Origin: Candidatus Cloacimonetes bacterium 4572_55
GTDB lineage: Bacteria > 4572-55
Length of the DNA: 33,097 nt
Assembly (NCBI GenBank): GCA_002084765.1
Contig: NBMB01000043.1
Span: forward strand, 1-33,097
Direction of reading: 5' to 3'
Numbering within the stretch: the first letter of the stretch is position 1; every line of letters begins with the position of its first letter. Positions 18,879-26,783 of the stretch are shown one piece after another. The notes beneath the pieces were generated by a model that did no database searches, had not been told where the DNA came from, and saw only the letters and a list, made by a program, of their open reading frames with translations. The translations under genes and the position numbers were made by a program.

Positions 18879-21800
18879 ATGTATCGTGCGTTACAAAAAG
18901 AGTTCAAAAGACTCAAAAATAAGCTGATCGAAATAAACAATCGAATAGCTGAGTTGAACCGGGAACGTCGCGCCTCTGCAGGTCAAGAAAATTTTTTCGA
19001 ATTTGATAAAGAGCTTAAAATTTTTAAGAGAAACCGTGAGGATATTGAGGACGAACTCGCAGGGCTTGATATCGAGTTGCAATCCCACAAGCAGGTTAAT
19101 GTCGTTCTCACATTAATGGAAGAGATTAAGCGAATCGATGAGGCTCGTGACATAAAATTATGTGAAAAACTTTCCTCAATATTGGAAGTGGATAGCAAAT
19201 TTATAAAAATAACCGAATCCGAGCCTGGAAAAGATCGGCTTGTCGTAATTTTGCCAAAAGGGTTGGATAAGGAACTGATATCTTTGTATCGGCGGGTCGA
19301 TAAGAGATTGAAAAGTCTTCTGGAAGAATTCGGCGTCAAGGACGTTGATCTCCCGGCTCCTCCGTGGAAGGAAAAATCCCATATAGAGTCTGTCTATTCC
19401 AATCTTTTTGTGGGAAGAGAGGAGGAGTTAAGAAAATTTCAAGAGATGATCCAGGAGCATTTTTCGACTCCGATCTGGTGCATCCACACGGACGGCGATG
19501 GCGGCATTGGCAAGACCCAGCTTCTTTTTCAAATACTCCATCAATGTAACGAGTCCGACCGAATTGTGAACTGCCAGTCCATGATCGATTTTTATAGCGT
19601 CGAAAGCTGCTCTAAAATCGGCTTGATTCAGCAGGTGATGAAAAATTTGAGTTACGACGGTTTTTTCCTGGAGACAAAAAAGAGGATCAATCTCTATGAA
19701 AGCACGGAAGATGCCAGCGAACGAGAGACTTACCTGCCTCAGATCGAAGAATATTTCTTTGAGGAGTATCAGGAGTTTGCCCATAAGGTGCGAAAAAAAG
19801 GCAAAATCATCGTTCTTTTATTTGACACGTATGAAGCGATCCAACTGCGGGCGTATGAAAATGGAACGCTAAAGGCAGAGGCAACCAGTTTTACAAAGTG
19901 GTTAGAGAAGGACTTGTTTCCAAAAATCGCTTCTCACACACGCCTGATTGTCGCAGGTCGGTATCCCCTGAATGATCTTGATGGAAAGCTGGCTGTGACG
20001 ACCAAGCTAAAAAAATTCAAATATGAGGATACTATCAGATTCTGGCTGAAGTGCTTTGATCAGAACGACAAGCAGGGGCTGCTGGATAGGCTATCTCTTG
20101 AAGAGACCGGTATGTATAAATTCCATACTTTAGCCGACGGTCGTCCTATCCTATTGGCACTGTTTGTGGACTGGGTGAAATATCACCGCCCGATCTTGCC
20201 ATATCAGTGGCTGAGCGCGATTGAAGAAGAGCAAGGCGAGATAGGGAAGGAGGCGTCTCCTGACCAAAAACGACGATTTGAGAAGGCACTTGTCGAACGT
20301 TTCCGACAAATTGACCCCATGGAACGCATCGCAGTCACCTATATGGCGATCGCGTATAAGCGTATGACGCCGGAAATGCTGCATAATTTGACCAAATATC
20401 CCTTAGTCGATTGCCAAAACGCGTTATTAAAAAAGTTGAGACCCCTATCATTTATTAAATATAAGGGGAATGGGATCGTTCTCCTGCATGATGAAATGCA
20501 ACGTTTGATTATAGAGCATTGGTGGGATGAGCAGGATTTGGATAGGGTAATCCGGAAAAAAATAGCGCAGGACCTGGTCGATTATTATAAAGAGGAGTAT
20601 CTGAGCGAGGGAAAAGAAAAAGAACTTCCCCTCGAAGAGCTTGAGACCTATATGTCCGAGCTGATCGAATACAAATTTCTCGCGGATTCAGAGAAAGGGT
20701 TGGAGCGGTTTCAGGAAGAGTTTGATCATGGGATGAGCGGTGGGCGGCCTGATTATGTGGATCTGATCATTCGGGAAGCGGACGATTACTTCCAAAAAAA
20801 CAAAGAAGATTTTGATTTTCCCGGTTTTCTCCGTATTTCCCTCTGCCAAGTCCAATATTATATCGACACGAATAGGAACTATGAATTGGCTCTTAAGGAG
20901 ATCAATAAGGTTTTTTCAAATTATATGGATAAACCGGATTGGCTCACAAGCGATCTATATGGGCATTTTTTGTTACAGCAGGGGCGCGCCCATTTTTGGT
21001 TGGAGGAATTCGATGAATCCATCAATGCGCTTACAAAGGCTAAGCGCGTTCTGTATCTCGCGGGAATGGACGACGACCATTACTGGGCAAATCACTGGAT
21101 GGGGTATGTCTATATGAGACAAGGAGAATTTGCCCAAGCCGAGCATTGGATACAAAAAAGTCTGGATGGACTCTATGAGTTGATCAAGACAAAGGGTTTC
21201 CAAAATCTCACGCGCAAACATCGGCATTACATCCAGTATGATTTGGGTAATCTGGCGATAATTTATCGCACACTCGGACAGTTTGATAGCGCAATCCGTT
21301 ATGGAGAAATTGCTTTGGGGATCGTCAGACAACTCCATCGGAATCGGAAAGAGATTGCACGGGTACGCACGACGGTGGGTCACGCCATGGCGTTTGCCGA
21401 GTATGAGATCGACGCCCGTCATCATTTTGACGAAGCGGAAAAATCCATCCAGGGTATTGGCGACCGAGTTCTCCATGGGAGATTAAAAACCAACCAATGC
21501 TGGCTGAAATATCGAACCCGAGACTTCGCCTATCTGTTGGAATATTACCGAGGGGGTGAGCTTCTCAGATTAATTGAAGGAGAGAGCGGTTTTATTATTA
21601 AAAGAGAGCGGTTTTATAAAGCTGTCGATCTGGCAAATGAGGCGATTGAGTTGTTGAGCCAGGAACCGGTTATCAAAAAAGAGTTAGCGGACGCGTACTT
21701 TACTCTGGGCGAACTTTTCATGGTGGCTCAGCAAGAGGCGGGATTAGACGCAAAATTTCCATTGCCATTAAAAAAGCCGGTCACACGAGCTAACGCCAAA

Positions 21801-22379
21801 TGGAAGAAAGCGGAAGCCGCCTTAGTTCAAGCGTATCAATGGGGCGAAAAAAGTAAATTCAAATATCGTGTGGTTGATTCGCTCGAAAGTTTGATCACTC
21901 TCTATTATTTCTGGAACAGCACTCCCGATAGCACTCCTGATCAAAAAGAGAAGAATAGAGAAAATATCACGCATTACCAGAAGAAGTTTGATGCGTATAA
22001 TAAAAAAGAGATGGAGGGAAGAGGCAAAAAAAACTATCCCAATCTTTTCGGAAAATACGAGATCACCCTGGGCGATATGGAATTTGACCGCGCGCTTAAG
22101 TTGGTCGAGCATCCCAACTCGAATTTGGATTCCATTGCACAAGCCTTAAAGAAATCGTTTGGGCATTATGTCGAAGCGGTTCGGCTCATGGAGCGATTCC
22201 ATATTGGTAGATACTATTTGATATTGCGAATTCTGTACAACCGTCTACATTCATTGTTCGAATGTCTATCTCCCAAAGAACACATGTATAAAATTGCATT
22301 CGATTTGATAGAAGCAAGAAAAGAAGATAGAAAAACTCGTGGAGAAGATCGATCTATTAGAAAAAGAAATCGACGGTAA
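18879..22379 (+). CDS. Large STAND NTPase with N-terminal coiled coil and C-terminal TPRs
   Basis: This protein has 1166 residues and is NLR-like in layout. Residues 1-70 form a charged coiled coil. Residues about 75-150 (KLSSILEVDSKF to SLLEEFGVKDVDLP) resemble the short beta-alpha adaptor or effector-associated modules often found ahead of bacterial STAND domains (inference). The NTPase opens with LFVGREEEL. Walker A is GDGGIGKT (206-213), Walker B is LLFDTYEA with D316 and E319, the sensor is LIVAGRYP, and DGRP is the GxP-type motif. A winged helix with VLLHDEMQRLI ends the switch. From about 640 onward TPR-like helical pairs follow, such as WMGYVYMRQGEFAQAEHWI and YDLGNLAIIYRTLGQFDSA. The final 25 residues turn basic and low in complexity (EDRKTRGEDRSIRKRNRR), just where the next ORF overlaps by 41 bases in the +1 frame. 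The natural protein may therefore continue into that ORF. Antiviral or stress signalling is plausible but unproven. Confidence 0.88.
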   Translation: MYRALQKEFKRLKNKLIEINNRIAELNRERRASAGQENFFEFDKELKIFKRNREDIEDELAGLDIELQSHKQVNVVLTLMEEIKRIDEARDIKLCEKLSSILEVDSKFIKITESEPGKDRLVVILPKGLDKELISLYRRVDKRLKSLLEEFGVKDVDLPAPPWKEKSHIESVYSNLFVGREEELRKFQEMIQEHFSTPIWCIHTDGDGGIGKTQLLFQILHQCNESDRIVNCQSMIDFYSVESCSKIGLIQQVMKNLSYDGFFLETKKRINLYESTEDASERETYLPQIEEYFFEEYQEFAHKVRKKGKIIVLLFDTYEAIQLRAYENGTLKAEATSFTKWLEKDLFPKIASHTRLIVAGRYPLNDLDGKLAVTTKLKKFKYEDTIRFWLKCFDQNDKQGLLDRLSLEETGMYKFHTLADGRPILLALFVDWVKYHRPILPYQWLSAIEEEQGEIGKEASPDQKRRFEKALVERFRQIDPMERIAVTYMAIAYKRMTPEMLHNLTKYPLVDCQNALLKKLRPLSFIKYKGNGIVLLHDEMQRLIIEHWWDEQDLDRVIRKKIAQDLVDYYKEEYLSEGKEKELPLEELETYMSELIEYKFLADSEKGLERFQEEFDHGMSGGRPDYVDLIIREADDYFQKNKEDFDFPGFLRISLCQVQYYIDTNRNYELALKEINKVFSNYMDKPDWLTSDLYGHFLLQQGRAHFWLEEFDESINALTKAKRVLYLAGMDDDHYWANHWMGYVYMRQGEFAQAEHWIQKSLDGLYELIKTKGFQNLTRKHRHYIQYDLGNLAIIYRTLGQFDSAIRYGEIALGIVRQLHRNRKEIARVRTTVGHAMAFAEYEIDARHHFDEAEKSIQGIGDRVLHGRLKTNQCWLKYRTRDFAYLLEYYRGGELLRLIEGESGFIIKRERFYKAVDLANEAIELLSQEPVIKKELADAYFTLGELFMVAQQEAGLDAKFPLPLKKPVTRANAKWKKAEAALVQAYQWGEKSKFKYRVVDSLESLITLYYFWNSTPDSTPDQKEKNRENITHYQKKFDAYNKKEMEGRGKKNYPNLFGKYEITLGDMEFDRALKLVEHPNSNLDSIAQALKKSFGHYVEAVRLMERFHIGRYYLILRILYNRLHSLFECLSPKEHMYKIAFDLIEARKEDRKTRGEDRSIRKRNRR

Positions 22380-23187
22380 GTTGAAGGAGGGGCTGTTTCA
22401 ACAGATCGTGTTATTGAACGGATGCCGGATCGATCTCTTGCGCTCTTTGAGCGACATGGATCCTTCTAATGAGCGTTATCTGGAAAAAGTTGTGTTAGCC
22501 CGGTTAAGTCATGCCAATTATTATCGAGTTCTGGGTGGGAAGTATCGGAGCAGACGCTTTATCTGGTTAGCGGAGCAAAAAGTAAAGCGTTTTTCCATAC
22601 AGGACCATATTCTAAAAACCGCTCTTGAGAGTAGTATCTTGCTTAATAAAGGAGAATTGGAGTATCGGCGCGGGGAATACGGAAAAATGCTTGAGTTTTA
22701 CATCTTCGGCGAGCTTGAATTTGCCAGAAAAAAATTCGAAATTCAGTTTCCCGGCTCTATAGACAAGGCGAGAGGGCTTCTAAAAAAGAGCGTTGAGAAA
22801 TTGAAAAAGACGATATATCACTGGCAAAAAACCGGTGGAGAAATTAAACGCATTCGCTTTTATCGAAAAGTATTGACCAACGCCTATTTTCGACTTGGCG
22901 AGTTAGTCATGCTTGAAGAGAGCTACGATGGAGAAGAGGGATCTCTCGCTTATCTCAAACTGGCAGTGGATACGGCAAAAAAGTGCGATTACTCCTATCG
23001 TAAACATGACGCGGCTCAAAGTTATCTGAATGGTCTTTATTTTGCCGGTAAATATAATGATGAAGATTATAAAAGTATCCGAAAAGAGTACGAAATGTTG
23101 ATCGATTCAAGTCTCGAATCCGATCCGAATAAGGAAAGATATGAATCGATTACGATACGAAGAACCGGATGTGATCAAACTGCGTGA
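22339..23187 (+). CDS. TPR-like helical protein, possibly a frameshifted continuation of the STAND gene
   Basis: This is a 282-residue all-helical protein of unknown family. Repeated segments such as AYFRLGELVMLEES and ALESSILLNKGELEYRRGEY look like TPR-type helical pairs. The GTG start at 22339 has no good ribosome-binding site and lies 41 bases inside the end of the STAND gene. This frame is open from 22312, and its translation upstream of the GTG (KQEKKIEKLVEKIDLLEKE) makes a better helix than the end of the STAND reading. Dropping one A from the run at 22319-22322 would fuse the two smoothly (FDLIEARKKIEKLVEKID). So this may be the C-terminal part of one ~1450-residue protein split by an indel or sequencing error, or a translationally coupled separate gene. 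The last residues (RRTGCDQTA) are again unlike the rest and overlap the next ORF. Confidence 0.7.
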   Translation: MEKIDLLEKEIDGKLKEGLFQQIVLLNGCRIDLLRSLSDMDPSNERYLEKVVLARLSHANYYRVLGGKYRSRRFIWLAEQKVKRFSIQDHILKTALESSILLNKGELEYRRGEYGKMLEFYIFGELEFARKKFEIQFPGSIDKARGLLKKSVEKLKKTIYHWQKTGGEIKRIRFYRKVLTNAYFRLGELVMLEESYDGEEGSLAYLKLAVDTAKKCDYSYRKHDAAQSYLNGLYFAGKYNDEDYKSIRKEYEMLIDSSLESDPNKERYESITIRRTGCDQTA

Positions 23188-23440
23188 AATGCTCGAATGT
23201 TATATCGACGCGTGTAATCACAAGATTCTATTCAATCCGGATGATTTTGCCGCGGGCGTTCGCGTCTTGCAACGTCGGATCGAGCTGATTCCAGATGTGG
23301 ATTCGCTCTCTATTATTGTCGACGGGCTTCCCGAAGCCTGGGCTGAAAAAAAGAATCTTCAGAATAAAAAAGATGAATTGGAAATATTGATTATGTATAC
23401 GAATTTAAGGAGGATCACCCTGTCCGATGAAAACAAATAG
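23141..23440 (+). CDS. Small helical protein overlapping the TPR-like gene
   Basis: This is a 99-residue charged helical protein with no recognised family; segments such as PDVIKLREMLECYIDACN suggest helical repeats. Unlike the preceding ORF it has a good ribosome-binding site, AAGGA, 5 bases before the ATG. It overlaps the end of the previous ORF by 47 bases in the +1 frame. Either it is a separate gene expressed by coupled translation, or it is the true C-terminus of the same long TPR protein after a second frame change: the previous ORF's reading up to YESITIR would join naturally to EEPDVIKLREM. The site favours a separate start. The pattern of two successive shifts in the same direction favours damage or sequencing error. 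Confidence 0.6.
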   Translation: MNRLRYEEPDVIKLREMLECYIDACNHKILFNPDDFAAGVRVLQRRIELIPDVDSLSIIVDGLPEAWAEKKNLQNKKDELEILIMYTNLRRITLSDENK

Positions 23441-23588
23441 ACCGACATATCTGTTATCATACTTCGATTCCTCCTCGCAAAAAGCTCTTTTTGCAAAAGG
23501 TAAAAAGATGAGGGTAGAGTATTTCCAGGAGGAATCGACCGAAAAACAAAATCAGAAGAGTGAAGCGTTTACTCTTGGAAGCCATTGA
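23427..23588 (+). CDS. Possible 53-residue peptide at the end of the NTPase operon
   Basis: The 53-codon frame starts with MKTNRPTYLLSYF and is rich in Lys, Ser and Gln. It overlaps the stop of the previous ORF by 14 bases and is again in the +1 frame. AAGGAGG at 23407-23413 lies 13 bases before the ATG, further than ideal. The start loosely resembles that of the membrane protein at 24069 (MRTKKAGIILTFY). It could be a small peptide, for example a candidate substrate of the radical SAM enzyme 2 kb downstream, the truncated remnant of an effector, or chance. A palindrome, GCAAAAAGCTCTTTTTGC, lies inside it at 23477-23494. No family is recognised. Confidence 0.35.
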   Translation: MKTNRPTYLLSYFDSSSQKALFAKGKKMRVEYFQEESTEKQNQKSEAFTLGSH

Positions 23589-23633
23589 TTTTTATATCTT
23601 AATAAGAGCTTTCATCCGATTTCGTTTGTTTCT

Positions 23634-23673
23634 AAAGCCGCGCCCAATTTTTGATGTTCTCGGGCGCGGCTTT
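23634..23673 (+). terminator. GC-rich hairpin, probable end of the NTPase operon
   Basis: The arms AAAGCCGCGCCC (23634-23645) and GGGCGCGGCTTT (23662-23673) pair perfectly over 12 bases around a 16-base loop. Only three T end the stem and no long T-run follows, so efficiency as an intrinsic terminator is uncertain. The position, 46 bases after the last possible ORF, fits an operon end. Confidence 0.6.
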
Positions 23674-23748
23674 CGTTGTGAGAGGGGAGAAAATTATCTT
23701 CCTATTCTCCCATGCACTGTCCCGCCTGGATTATTCGTCATCACGAAA

Positions 23749-23820
23749 ATCGGTCCGCAGATTACGCAGATTATCGGTCCGCAGATTACGCAGATTATCG
23801 GTCCGCAGATTACGCAGATT
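23749..23820. repeat. Three tandem copies of a 24-base repeat
   Basis: A 24-base unit beginning ATCGGTCCGCAGATTACG is repeated exactly at 23749-23772, 23773-23796 and 23797-23820, followed by a partial unit ATCGCAGAT. Inside each unit CGCAGATT occurs in two forms. There are no spacers, so this is not a CRISPR array. Words of the same kind (ATCTGCGT, CGCAGA) recur at 23979, 23999 and 25442-25494. Confidence 0.95.
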
Positions 23821-23973
23821 ATCGCAGATCAAGAATTGATAATTGAAAGAATTATATCTTTTTTGCCAAATTTTCTTCAGGAAAACGGAGCTTTTGCGCG
23901 CATTTCACTATATTCGCAACAGAGTCACAGAGAGCGCAGAGTCAGCCCAGTCCTATTTTGAGAAAGATGTTAC

Positions 23974-23994
23974 CATTTATCTGCGTTGAATCAC
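23974..23994 (+). repeat. Left copy of a 21-base direct repeat
   Basis: CATTTATCTGCGTT and the next seven bases match 25481-25501 at 19 of 21 positions; the first 14 are identical. The two copies lie on either side of the membrane-protein gene. Confidence 0.7.
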
Positions 23995-24068
23995 ACATCG
24001 CAGAGAGTGTCTCCTGTTCAAATGAATTCACGGAAGAAACTCAATGCTTGTAAAAATGAGGGATCAAG

Positions 24069-25433
24069 ATGCGGACTAAAAAAGCGGGGATAATCCTCAC
24101 ATTTTATAAAAAAAGAGGACGAGAGGAGCCGTTAGAAGGCGAGCTTCGTCAAATACTCTCGCGATTTCCAGAGATTCATAACAAATTTCTTATTCATACA
24201 TTTAGGCTACCTTCAATTCAGCCGGACAGCACAATCGTGCAGATGGCGATCGAGGGAAAAAGCGGCGACGCGGCTGGAGATTGGCCAGAGCTGATCCAAT
24301 TGCTGCAAAAGGCAAAACTTCCGAGCCTATTAGACAAGTTTGCCGAGAAGGAATCGCTGTGGGGATACAGCGTGATCTACAGCGCGGAACTTCTCGCCGA
24401 GGGACTTGGAGATTCCTCTCATTTCAACAAGGAAACCGCATCTTTGAGATCCCTTGCCCGTCGTCCCGATCTGAAGCCGGTCACGGACAACACGGACCAT
24501 ACTTTGGTATACTCCTCTTTGCCTTTGGTGGGTCATCTTTGGCTGATGGATATTCCCAACCAAAACCATGGGCGAGAGTCCGCGATTGTGTATATGGCTT
24601 TGAGTCTCGCAGACAAGGATTCGGAGATGACAGAGGGGTATCTCCTCGGCAACCAAGCGAAGTTGCTAATCCCTGATCTGATCGCTCATAAGGCATATCA
24701 TCAGAAGCGAGAGTACCGAGGCGAGCCGCTTAAACTTTACGGATCGCATCTGCAGAAATTAGAAAAGGCTATGGAACCGATGCTATCCAGGGTCCATGAG
24801 TCGGAGGATTTTTTATCTGACCCCGCTGTAAAACCTTCTATTCTCCAGATGGTGAATAGCAAGTTGACCCGATGGATGGCGGAGGAGATATTGTCGCAAA
24901 AGATAGGGGTGCAAAAGCGCGTAACCGCTTGGGTTGCCAAAAAAAATTTGGATGATCTGAAAGAGGATTACATGCGGCTTTTGAGCGCGACAACGTATCT
25001 GGAAAAACTCCAAATTTCGATTTCTCAGCAGATTCAAAATTATAAATGGTGGGTGAAGTCGGTTTCTCTGGACACTCTGCGTTATCATAATTGGCACATG
25101 GATATGGGAGACAAAGAACTGGGTTTGCAGATTCGGAAGGGCAGAAATTTTTTGGGTGCGATCCACACAGCCATTGAGCTGGTTCAAGCAGATCAGAACA
25201 TAAGGCAGGAGCAACGAGAAAACCGAATTATGGCATGGATTGCAGTGATCGGTACCGCGCTTGCCGCAACTCAAATTATCGACGCGGACGCGGCAAGCGC
25301 GATTCTGGATATTTTCACCGCTCCGGCATGTACGGACATCGTGAGATTGAAGCAATTGGGCGTGCAGTTTATCGCCACGATACTCATCGCCCTGACGATG
25401 TGGAGATTGATGATCTGGTGGACTACAGATTAA
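24069..25433 (+). CDS. Membrane-anchored protein of unknown family
   Basis: I do not recognise this 454-residue protein. Residues about 1-230 look alpha/beta (IILTFYKK, HTLVYSSLPLVGHLWLMDIP, ESAIVYMALSLAD). Residues about 230-385 are charged and helical, including a possible coiled coil. Two hydrophobic helices close the chain, at about 388-404 (MAWIAVIGTALAATQII) and 430-451 (LGVQFIATILIALTMWRL). There is no signal peptide, so a large cytoplasmic N-terminal part tethered by a C-terminal hairpin is expected. That layout is common in membrane-acting effectors of conflict systems and resembles what I recall of the proteins linked to bacterial caspase/TPR (CATRA) systems, but I see no decisive motif. 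GAGG lies 10 bases before the ATG. The gene sits between the NTPase operon and the radical SAM gene, on the same strand, flanked by a 21-base direct repeat. Confidence 0.75.
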   Translation: MRTKKAGIILTFYKKRGREEPLEGELRQILSRFPEIHNKFLIHTFRLPSIQPDSTIVQMAIEGKSGDAAGDWPELIQLLQKAKLPSLLDKFAEKESLWGYSVIYSAELLAEGLGDSSHFNKETASLRSLARRPDLKPVTDNTDHTLVYSSLPLVGHLWLMDIPNQNHGRESAIVYMALSLADKDSEMTEGYLLGNQAKLLIPDLIAHKAYHQKREYRGEPLKLYGSHLQKLEKAMEPMLSRVHESEDFLSDPAVKPSILQMVNSKLTRWMAEEILSQKIGVQKRVTAWVAKKNLDDLKEDYMRLLSATTYLEKLQISISQQIQNYKWWVKSVSLDTLRYHNWHMDMGDKELGLQIRKGRNFLGAIHTAIELVQADQNIRQEQRENRIMAWIAVIGTALAATQIIDADAASAILDIFTAPACTDIVRLKQLGVQFIATILIALTMWRLMIWWTTD

Positions 25434-25440
25434 GACCGTA

Positions 25441-25501
25441 ACGCAGAATGCCGTTCTGCGTGAACCAATAATATGCAGATCATTTATCTGCGTTACATCA
25501 C
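25441..25501 (+). repeat. Two small hairpins and right copy of the direct repeat
   Basis: ACGCAGAA/TTCTGCGT (25441-25448 with 25454-25461) forms an 8-base stem with a 5-base loop, 7 bases after the stop at 25433. GCAGAT/ATCTGC (25475-25480 with 25486-25491) forms a second. Neither is followed by T, so they are not intrinsic terminators. The direct repeat copy is 25481-25501. The words are the same as in the 24-base repeat upstream. Confidence 0.7.
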
Positions 25502-25525
25502 CCAAATTTTTGCAAGCGCGCACCT

Positions 25526-26746
25526 ATGCTTTTCCCATCTACGCCCATCTCCTATGCAGTTGAGATAACCTATGCCTGCAACAACCGTTGTCCGGGTTGC
25601 GCCAATTCATGGCGTTCCCAAAAACAATTGACGTTGCGGGATTGGGAAACGCTGTTCGACAGAATCTCCCCTTTAGACAAGAGGCGTCAGTACGCCCAAT
25701 TGATCCGCATCACTGGGGGCGAACCCACCCTGCATCCCAATTTCAGCGACATTATTCGGCATATCGACGGATTAGGCGTTGCGCATGCCCTGTTCACCAA
25801 CGGGCGTTGGTCCCAACCGGACAAGATCGTCCGTTTATATCAAGAATGTCAAAACTCTCTCGGTATGCTGGTCAGCCTGCACGGAAGTCGCTCGGAAGAT
25901 CACAACTTTTTTATTGAAAATATCGACGGCGCGTTCGAGGAAACCTGTCGCCACATCAGGATGGCTGCGGACGCGGGGATCGAGCTGTTCACCAATACGG
26001 TCTTAACCAATCAAAACTACCGACGAATCGAGGAAGTGATCGCGCTCTCACAAAAATTGGGTGCCAGTTTCGCCCTGTTCAATCGCCTATTGGGCAAATA
26101 TGATTCGCTGAAGCCTTCCGAACAGGAGTTGCGTCAGGCAGTCATGCAGATCGAAAAACTTCGGGATCAAGGCGTGCGCTGTCGGATCGGAAACTGCGTC
26201 CCACCCTGTTTCACGCCGAATTCTACTGAAGGGGGGAACTCAGGGATCGAACATTGCGCGATCTCGCCGACCGGAGATGTGCGTCCCGATAATGTGAGCA
26301 GCCGCGTGTTCGGCAATATTTTCCGCCAATCCATCGAGGAAATATGGGCGTCGGAGGATGCGGTCTATTATCGCGAGAATATCCCAGAAATTTGCCGGGG
26401 ATGTCTGGAACTCTGCCGCTGTCGAGGGGGACATCGGACGATCACGAATAATGGGGAGATTACCCAAGACCCACTAATCACACGATCTATCTTAGAAAAA
26501 GAGGATGAAATCGTCAAATTGAATCCAGGATGGACGCCATTTTCTAATTTTGCATTGCAAAAAGAGCCTTTTGGTTATATCTTAGCTCGATACAATTGGT
26601 CGACACCGGTCTCGTTTGATGCAAAACCGATTTTAGATGCAATCGACGGCGAGAAAAAATTGTGGGAGATTGAGGACATGTTCGGTCGCGAGGCGGTGGA
26701 TTTGATCGGGTATCTTTCTAAACAAGGTTTTATCGGATTTGAATAG
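25526..26746 (+). CDS. Radical SAM/SPASM enzyme with PqqD-like C-terminus
   Basis: This 406-residue enzyme is predicted to bind a SAM-cleaving [4Fe-4S] cluster through C18, C22 and C25 (CNNRCPGC). The usual GGEP strand follows (IRITGGEPTLHP). A SPASM region from about 220 to 305 supplies further Cys for auxiliary clusters (NCVPPC, EHCAISPTGDVRP, ICRGCLELCRC). The last ~60 residues (GYILARYNWSTPVSFDAKPI to GYLSKQGFIGF) resemble a PqqD/RRE fold, the peptide-binding module of many RiPP maturases. The probable role is therefore oxidative modification of a peptide or protein, with substrate unknown. No textbook precursor peptide lies next to it; the 53-residue ORF at 23427 and the exported protein at 26784 are the nearest candidates. 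No strong ribosome-binding site precedes the ATG, so the start is moderately certain. It begins 92 bases after the membrane-protein gene and ends 37 bases before the next gene. Confidence 0.9.
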   Translation: MLFPSTPISYAVEITYACNNRCPGCANSWRSQKQLTLRDWETLFDRISPLDKRRQYAQLIRITGGEPTLHPNFSDIIRHIDGLGVAHALFTNGRWSQPDKIVRLYQECQNSLGMLVSLHGSRSEDHNFFIENIDGAFEETCRHIRMAADAGIELFTNTVLTNQNYRRIEEVIALSQKLGASFALFNRLLGKYDSLKPSEQELRQAVMQIEKLRDQGVRCRIGNCVPPCFTPNSTEGGNSGIEHCAISPTGDVRPDNVSSRVFGNIFRQSIEEIWASEDAVYYRENIPEICRGCLELCRCRGGHRTITNNGEITQDPLITRSILEKEDEIVKLNPGWTPFSNFALQKEPFGYILARYNWSTPVSFDAKPILDAIDGEKKLWEIEDMFGREAVDLIGYLSKQGFIGFE

Positions 26747-26783
26747 ATTTCTAAAATTTCTAATAGAAAGGAGAAATGAATCG

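Larger units (their letters stand above)
23589..24068. other. Spacer between the NTPase operon and the membrane-protein gene
   Basis: These 480 bases hold the operon-end hairpin, the 24-base tandem repeat, a purine-rich stretch (ACAGAGTCACAGAGAGCGCAG, about 23919-23939) of the kind seen in repetitive intergenic DNA, and a 21-base word at 23974-23994 that recurs at 25481-25501. Open frames crossing the repeat encode repeated GPQITQII and are artefacts. I see no clear promoter for the next gene. Confidence 0.7.

Noticed and set aside
14067-23440. Naming the cluster as a known anti-phage system (for example Avs or CATRA)
   Set aside because: No protease, nuclease, TIR or other diagnostic effector domain could be read from the sequences, and the layout does not match a named system closely enough.
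23749-23820. CRISPR array
   Set aside because: The units are directly adjacent without spacers and no cas gene is present.
23560-23961. 133-codon frame across the tandem repeat
   Set aside because: Its length is produced by translation of the 24-base repeat (GPQITQII three times). It has no ribosome-binding site and crosses the operon-end hairpin.
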